From contig CAAGFF010000054.1 of NCBI GenBank assembly GCA_900769055.1, positions 1 through 11,296 on the forward strand: DNA of 11,296 nt. The letters run 5' to 3'. The notes under the pieces were generated by a model. That model was not told the DNA's origin and did not search any database. It saw nothing but the letters and a program-made list of their open reading frames with translations. Positions 7,574 through 11,296 of the stretch are shown piece by piece (within the stretch, counting starts at the first letter, position 1; the number at the start of each line of letters is the position of its first letter). A program made the translations under genes and the position numbers. This DNA is from an uncultured Prevotella sp. (lineage in GTDB: Bacteria; Bacteroidota; Bacteroidia; Bacteroidales; Bacteroidaceae).

Positions 7574-8302
7574 ATGAGATTAATGCGAATAATTAAAAAG
7601 CTTTTAAATCAGATGGGCAGAATATCTCCTGCCCCGACAGTGGCATGGAGAGGGAAAGGCTGGATGATTTCTGCCTTTATCCTCCTCATGGCATGTACAG
7701 CAGTCCTCCCCTCGGGGGCAGACGGCATACGTGATGTGTGGAAGACGGTTCCCGATAGCGTCGTACCTGCTATTGACAGGGTGCGTCGCCTTGAGATGCT
7801 TGACCTTGTTGACTACAAAGTAAAGGCCGAGGTCAAGAACCGACTTGGCAGCAATAGCGTCATGGACACCCTGACAGCCAGTTATCTGCATGTCGCCATC
7901 TCTGCATCGAGCGAGATGGCTATGACATTGCTGACATGCGAGAGTGGCGACACGGTGGTTTGCGTTGTAAGGACATACAGAGGGCCTGAGCCTGACAGCG
8001 AGATCGCCTTTTACTCTTCCCGTTGGAAACAGCTTGATGCATCCAGCTTCCTGCCTTTCCGTAGTCTGTCTGAGTCATGGCAACAGCTTACGGCGCGTCC
8101 CGATACAATAAGCCCGGAACGCTATGGTGAGCTGATGTCGCTGGTGAGGGTTCCTCTCGTAGGTGCAGTTCTTTCTGCCGATGGGAAGCATGTTGACCTA
8201 AGTCTGTCGGTACCAATGCTTGGCGTTGACGACCGTCCGGCAGTTGCTTCCATAGCCGTCAGCAGACGCCTGACGTGGAACGGACAACGCTTCGTTTGGT
8301 AG
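7574..8302 (+). CDS. DUF3256 family exported protein
   Basis: A Bacteroidales protein of unknown function with 242 residues from ATG 7574. The family is recognisable by the run of features VWKTVPDSVVPAIDRVRRLEMLDLVDYKVKAEVKNRLG, then a Leu-Thr block with the core of a beta-strand protein, and FYSSRWKQL (residues about 50-165). These match my recollection of DUF3256 members (MPDS.., R.DMIDF, K.EV.NR.G); no search was run. The hydrophobic stretch near residues 31-43 (MISAFILLMACTAVL) is the export signal. LMAC resembles a lipobox but Met at -2 is unusual, so lipoprotein versus soluble export is open. The N-terminal extension before this segment is long for a signal peptide. Other starts (ATG 7583, ATG 7613, GTG 7640) are possible, and GTG 7640 gives the most classical signal. 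Probably cotranscribed with the gene at 7031. Confidence 0.75.
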   Translation: MRLMRIIKKLLNQMGRISPAPTVAWRGKGWMISAFILLMACTAVLPSGADGIRDVWKTVPDSVVPAIDRVRRLEMLDLVDYKVKAEVKNRLGSNSVMDTLTASYLHVAISASSEMAMTLLTCESGDTVVCVVRTYRGPEPDSEIAFYSSRWKQLDASSFLPFRSLSESWQQLTARPDTISPERYGELMSLVRVPLVGAVLSADGKHVDLSLSVPMLGVDDRPAVASIAVSRRLTWNGQRFVW

Positions 8303-8304
8303 CC

Positions 8305-8322
8305 TGATGCCATAAAGCATCA
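8305..8322 (+). terminator. Small hairpin after the DUF3256 gene
   Basis: TGATGC (8305-8310) and GCATCA (8317-8322) form a perfect 6-bp stem with a CATAAA loop, beginning three bases after the stop codon. TAGTTTTC follows, a short T-run. It may be a weak terminator on its own or act with the next inverted repeat. Confidence 0.3.
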
Positions 8323-8332
8323 TAGTTTTCGG

Positions 8333-8372
8333 AAAAAATCATCCCGTATGGCTTGCCCGTCTTGATTTTTTT
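8333..8372 (+). terminator. A-tract / T-tract inverted repeat, probable terminator
   Basis: AAAAAATCA (8333-8341) and TGATTTTTT (8363-8371) are exact reverse complements around a 21-base loop that contains a smaller GGC/GCC stem. The 3' arm is itself a run of seven Ts. An A-tract before and a T-tract after a hairpin is common for intrinsic, possibly bidirectional, terminators. The stem lacks a strong GC core, so efficiency is uncertain. Confidence 0.45.
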
Positions 8373-8408
8373 ATTATCCTTAGATAAGATAGGCTGCACT
8401 CGGATATG

Positions 8409-8437
8409 CAAAACAAAAATTTCTGATTTTTGTTTTG
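8409..8437 (+). repeat. 12-bp palindrome over the -33 box, operator candidate
   Basis: CAAAACAAAAAT (8409-8420) and ATTTTTGTTTTG (8426-8437) are exact reverse complements around TTCTG. The last four bases of the right arm are the -33 TTTG of the permease promoter, so anything bound here would meet RNA polymerase. As RNA it would be upstream of the start and not transcribed from this promoter, which favours a DNA-level role. It could also be a terminator for readthrough from the left. Confidence 0.4.
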
Positions 8438-8464
8438 ACATATCGCTCGTTTGCACTATCTTTG
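8434..8464 (+). promoter_or_regulatory. Promoter of the permease-rsmE unit
   Basis: TTTG (8434-8437) and TATCTTTG (8457-8464) are 19 bases apart, an exact fit to the Bacteroidetes -33/-7 pattern. Transcription would start near 8468, about 23 bases before ATG 8491. TTTGCA occurs at 8450 and 8461 and ATTGCA at 8482, so the -7 region also carries a short repeat and an inverted pair (TGCAAT 8463-8468 with ATTGCA 8482-8487). Confidence 0.65.
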
Positions 8465-8490
8465 CAATCACAAATAATAATATTGCACAG

Positions 8491-9723
8491 ATGTTGAAAT
8501 TTCGTTTGGCTTTAATGAACTTCTTGGAGTTCGCTGTATGGGGAGCCTATCTGACTTCCATGGGCACATACCTTGTCAATATCGGTATGGGACAGCAAAT
8601 AGGACTGTTCTATGCCATGCAGGGTATAGTATCTATCTTCATGCCCGCCATTATGGGCATCATTGCCGACCGCTGGGTACCTGCGCAGAGGCTTCTTGGC
8701 CTGTGCCACCTTGTTGCGGGCCTGTTCATGTTTGGTGCGGCATACTATGCCAATAGTGCTGGAGCATCCACCAGCTTTGCGGTGCTTTTCAGTCTTTATT
8801 CAATAAGCGTTGCATTCTACATGCCCACACTTGCCTTGAGCAATTCGGTGGCATATAGTGCACTGACAAATGCCGGACTTGATACCGTAAAGGCATTCCC
8901 ACCCATCAGAGTCTTCGGAACGATAGGCTTCATCTGTACCATGTGGGTTGTTGACCTCATGGGCTTCCAGGCCAACCACTATCAGTTTGTCACTTCTGGC
9001 CTCGTTGGTCTTGTGCTGTTCCTTTACACTTTCAGCCTTCCTGCCTGTCCCGTAAGCAATGACAACTCTAAGAAGAGCCTCGTTGATGCTTTCGGACTGA
9101 GGGCGTTTACCCTGTTCAAGCAGAAGAAGATGGCCATATTCTTCATCTTTTCCATGATGCTTGGCGTTAGTCTTCAGATTACCAACGGCTTTGCCAACCC
9201 CTTCATAACAAGTTTCAAGGCCATTCCCGAGTATGCAGAAACCTTCGGTGTGCAGCATGCCAACATCCTGATATCCCTGTCTCAGATGAGCGAGACGCTC
9301 TGTATACTGCTGATTCCATTCTTCATGAAGCGTTTCGGCATCAAGAATGTCATGCTCATAGCGATGTCTGCATGGGTGCTGAGGTTCGCTCTCTTCGGAT
9401 TTGGCAATCCTGGCAGCGGCGTATGGATGTTCGTGCTGTCTATGATTGTCTATGGAGTAGCCTTCGATTTCTTCAACATTTCCGGTTCGCTATTCGTTGA
9501 CAACGCCACCGACCACAAGCTGCGTTCGAGTGCCCAGGGACTGTTCATGCTCATGACCAATGGCATTGGAGCCACCATAGGCACGCTGGCAGCACAGGCA
9601 GTAGTCAATGCCCATACCGTTGATGGCGTCACTAACTGGCAGCCGTGCTGGTTCATCTTTGCCTCCTATGCCTTGTTGGTAGGTGTTGCCTTTGCCCTGT
9701 GTTTCAGACCAAAGTCGGTTTGA
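8491..9723 (+). CDS. Nucleoside:H+ symporter, NupG/XapB type (MFS)
   Basis: Inner-membrane permease of 410 residues and about 12 hydrophobic segments, the usual size for the nucleoside:proton symporter branch of the major facilitator superfamily. Family marks are the N-terminal LMNFLEFAVWGAYL, GIIADRWVPAQ (ADRW at 59-62, the MFS loop between segments 2 and 3), and the block YGVAFDFFNISGSLFVD at 321-337 followed by RSSAQGLFMLMTNGIGATIG, very close in wording to E. coli NupG. Likely substrates are nucleosides taken up with protons; the exact range cannot be read from sequence. ATG 8491 is chosen because it gives the conserved start (MLKFRLALMNFLEF) and lies just after a promoter; an in-frame TTG at 8353 would run through that promoter. 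The next gene follows after 18 bases. Nothing links it to the hut genes except proximity. Confidence 0.88.
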   Translation: MLKFRLALMNFLEFAVWGAYLTSMGTYLVNIGMGQQIGLFYAMQGIVSIFMPAIMGIIADRWVPAQRLLGLCHLVAGLFMFGAAYYANSAGASTSFAVLFSLYSISVAFYMPTLALSNSVAYSALTNAGLDTVKAFPPIRVFGTIGFICTMWVVDLMGFQANHYQFVTSGLVGLVLFLYTFSLPACPVSNDNSKKSLVDAFGLRAFTLFKQKKMAIFFIFSMMLGVSLQITNGFANPFITSFKAIPEYAETFGVQHANILISLSQMSETLCILLIPFFMKRFGIKNVMLIAMSAWVLRFALFGFGNPGSGVWMFVLSMIVYGVAFDFFNISGSLFVDNATDHKLRSSAQGLFMLMTNGIGATIGTLAAQAVVNAHTVDGVTNWQPCWFIFASYALLVGVAFALCFRPKSV

Positions 9724-9741
9724 TGACGTATATATGTGGCT

Positions 9742-10287
9742 ATGAGAGTGGTTAGCTTGCATTTCATGAAGGTATCTGCCATTGTGGGCAATGATGAGAT
9801 TGGACTGCTTACTCTTGTCACGGACGATGGCACAAGGCAGATAAACATCACGGGCGATAATCAGACGCTCTTCCAGTTCTCGCTACGTCTGGCTGGTGTC
9901 AAGGATGCGGCTAAGCTGATGCCCGAGGTACTGCTGCGATTGCTGCGACGCCATAGTGATGAGAGCTACGAGGTGAGGATTACTGGCATTACAGATGGCA
10001 GCTACGATGTAGAGCTGCGGGAGGTGACCACAGGCACCGTCTTCCCAATGTATGGCTGCGAGGCCATCCTGCTCTCGTACGTTAGCAAGGGACAGATACC
10101 TATATATATGGACTTCGACCTCTTCATGCGCCAAAGCATGCCTGTGGAGAAAGGATGCAACTTGGCCGTGCCGCTCAACACCCTTGACAGCAAGCTGCTG
10201 CAAGTGGAGCTTGACAAGGCCATCGAGACTGAGAATTATGAATTGGCATCGCTCTTACGCGATGAGATAAATAGGAGAACAAAATGA
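9742..10287 (+). CDS. Divergent bifunctional-nuclease (DUF151) domain protein with UVR motif
   Basis: A protein of 181 residues from ATG 9742. Residues about 1-130 look like a diverged BFN/DUF151 domain: a beta-rich start, LMPEVLLRLLRRHSDESYEVRITGITDGSYDVEL (family: helix, then 'V.I..l.dg.fya.l') and IPIYMDFDLF matching the family's 'PIYv.e.v' block. The usual DxRPSDAIAL segment is replaced by FPMYGCEAILLSYVSKG, so nuclease activity is doubtful. Residues 149-181 (from DSKLLQVELDKAI to INRRTK) form a UvrB/UvrC-type UVR motif, a short helical hairpin for protein contact. BFN-UVR pairing is known in Bacteroidetes. GTG 9736 could add two residues. It overlaps rsmE by four bases (ATGA), so the two are likely translated together. 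I am fairly sure of the UVR part and less sure of the BFN part. Confidence 0.7.
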   Translation: MRVVSLHFMKVSAIVGNDEIGLLTLVTDDGTRQINITGDNQTLFQFSLRLAGVKDAAKLMPEVLLRLLRRHSDESYEVRITGITDGSYDVELREVTTGTVFPMYGCEAILLSYVSKGQIPIYMDFDLFMRQSMPVEKGCNLAVPLNTLDSKLLQVELDKAIETENYELASLLRDEINRRTK

Positions 10288-11009
10288 AAGAAACCAGATT
10301 TTTCTTCGTGCCGAATGCGGCCAACGAGACTGAGATGCCTATGGAGGAGGCTATGCATGCCCTGCGTGTGCTCAGGCTCAAGAGCGGTGACGAGATGTTT
10401 CTTATGGACGGCAATGGTACTTTCTATAGAGCCGAGGTAACCATCGCGGCCACTAAGCACTGCATGTACGAAATCAAGGAGACGTTACCACAGCAGAAAG
10501 GATGGACGGGACACATACACCTTGCCATGGCACCGACGAAGATGATGGATAGGGTAGAGTGGCTTATAGAGAAAGCCACGGAGATAGGGTTCGACGAGAT
10601 GAGCTTCCTCAACTGCAAGTTCTCTGAGCGAAAGTCCATGCGCACGGTGAGGTTGGACAAGATTGCAGTAGCGGCAGTAAAACAGAGCAGGAAGCCTTGG
10701 AAGCCGAAGCTAAATGCCTTTATCAACTTCAAGGATTTTGTCAGCCAGCCACGCGAGGGCAGAAAGTACATTGCGCATTGTTATGAGGAGATTGAGAGAG
10801 TTGACCTTTTCGGTGAGCTGTCTCACATGCCCAAGGATGAGAGCGTGACGGTACTTGTAGGTCCCGAGGGTGACTTCTCCATTGACGAGGTACAGCTTGC
10901 CATTAGCAAGGGCTATCAGTCAATATCGCTTGGCAACAGCCGCCTGCGTACAGAGACCGCAGGACTGATGGCCGTGACTATGGCGCAGTTAGCTATGCGC
11001 AGGGAATAG
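10284..11009 (+). CDS. rsmE: 16S rRNA (uracil-1498-N3)-methyltransferase RsmE
   Basis: Methylates N3 of U1498 in 16S rRNA within the assembled small subunit, using S-adenosylmethionine. It is a SPOUT enzyme, active as a dimer. The 241-residue length is normal. The N-terminal PUA-like part shows HALRVLRLKSGDE. The SPOUT part shows DRVEWLIEKATEIGFDE, CKFSERKS (family RSERS), VLVGPEGDFS with the first Gly at 193, and SLGNSRLRTETA at 215-226, which forms the knot that holds the cofactor. GPEGDFS instead of the common GPEGGFS is a small variation. ATG 10284 overlaps the stop of the preceding gene in an ATGA junction, indicating translational coupling. A lipoprotein gene follows after 37 bases. Intact. 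Confidence 0.93.
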   Translation: MKETRFFFVPNAANETEMPMEEAMHALRVLRLKSGDEMFLMDGNGTFYRAEVTIAATKHCMYEIKETLPQQKGWTGHIHLAMAPTKMMDRVEWLIEKATEIGFDEMSFLNCKFSERKSMRTVRLDKIAVAAVKQSRKPWKPKLNAFINFKDFVSQPREGRKYIAHCYEEIERVDLFGELSHMPKDESVTVLVGPEGDFSIDEVQLAISKGYQSISLGNSRLRTETAGLMAVTMAQLAMRRE

Positions 11010-11046
11010 TTAGTGAGTATGGATAACGATGAACGTTCAGGCTTTT

Positions 11047-11296
11047 ATGAATAAAATTCTTAATATCGTGCTGCGGTGCTGCTCTCTTGTGGGTATCGCC
11101 GTACTTGCAGCATGTTCCAATAACGACTATATCAATACAATCCCGTCAGAGAGTACAGCGCTTGTTTCCTTAGACGTTGCCAAGATGACGGGCGTAAACA
11201 ACAACTTTGTACTGAAGACGCTGTTCAAAGCCTCTAACTATGGCGATTGCGGCATTGATGTCTCCCGCAAGATTTATCTCTTCGAGTCTGCCGATG
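11047..11296 (+). CDS. DUF4836-type lipoprotein, N-terminal part
   Basis: An open frame runs from ATG 11047 to the window edge (83 codons seen). It starts with a lipoprotein signal: Lys3, a hydrophobic stretch, and the lipobox LAAC with Cys23, so the mature protein should be lipid-anchored. After that come DYINTIPSESTALVSLDVAKM and GIDVSRKIYLF from residue 69. This order (an 'IP..stalvs.d..km' start, then 'GID.s.piY.f') matches my recollection of the DUF4836 family of Bacteroidetes, whose function is unknown. An in-frame ATG at 11029 would add six residues; 11047 gives a more standard signal length. Downstream of rsmE with a short gap, probably in the same unit. The rest is outside the window. 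Confidence 0.7.
   Translation, partial: MNKILNIVLRCCSLVGIAVLAACSNNDYINTIPSESTALVSLDVAKMTGVNNNFVLKTLFKASNYGDCGIDVSRKIYLFESAD

Noticed and set aside
8353..8490. N-terminal extension of the permease from TTG 8353
   Set aside because: The 46 extra codons run through the palindrome and the -33/-7 promoter, and the conserved family start is at ATG 8491.
8491..9723. The permease as a histidine or urocanate transporter serving the hut operon
   Set aside because: Its motifs match nucleoside symporters closely, and it is in a separate transcription unit with two other genes in between.
1..11296. Mobile elements, phage genes, CRISPR arrays, toxin-antitoxin or defence genes
   Set aside because: No transposase or integrase motifs, no regularly spaced repeats and no terminal repeats were seen; all main genes are metabolic or housekeeping, on one strand and intact.

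Overview
The window reads as chromosome of a Bacteroidales bacterium, most likely Prevotella-like (Prevotella/Segatella group). Four things point there: DUF3256- and DUF4836-type proteins, which are known mainly from this order; promoters with the Bacteroidetes pattern TTTG-N19-TAnnTTTG; A-rich leaders without Shine-Dalgarno sites; and a histidine pathway that ends in a fused formiminotransferase-cyclodeaminase. All genes I can support are on the + strand. I see no rRNA, tRNA, CRISPR array, insertion sequence or phage gene.

Layout. Positions 1-87 carry what looks like the last 28 codons of an upstream gene, followed by about 160 bases with no recognisable gene. Positions 250-6847 hold a complete histidine-utilisation (hut) operon behind a Bacteroidetes -7 box: ftcD (339-2051), hutU (2062-4083), hutH (4118-5596) and hutI (5609-6847), with gaps of 10 to 34 bases. 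HutH turns histidine into urocanate and ammonia. HutU hydrates urocanate to imidazolonepropionate, and HutI opens that to formiminoglutamate. The bifunctional FtcD then moves the formimino group to tetrahydrofolate and releases a second ammonia, giving glutamate and methenyl-THF. No regulator, HutG/HutF or histidine transporter is present.

A second unit starts with a near-ideal promoter (6895-6925) and a 13-bp leader hairpin. It encodes a small exported protein of unknown function (7031-7525) and a DUF3256 protein (7574-8302). A spacer with three inverted repeats follows, one of which covers the -33 box of the next promoter.

The third unit (from 8491) encodes a NupG-type nucleoside permease, a divergent bifunctional-nuclease (DUF151) plus UVR-motif protein, the 16S rRNA methyltransferase RsmE (4-base overlap with the previous gene), and the start of a DUF4836-type lipoprotein cut off by the window end. 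I found no clearly new biological system. The best leads are regulatory structures and a few family deviations (BFN core, urocanase cysteine). All family assignments come from reading motifs, not from a search.
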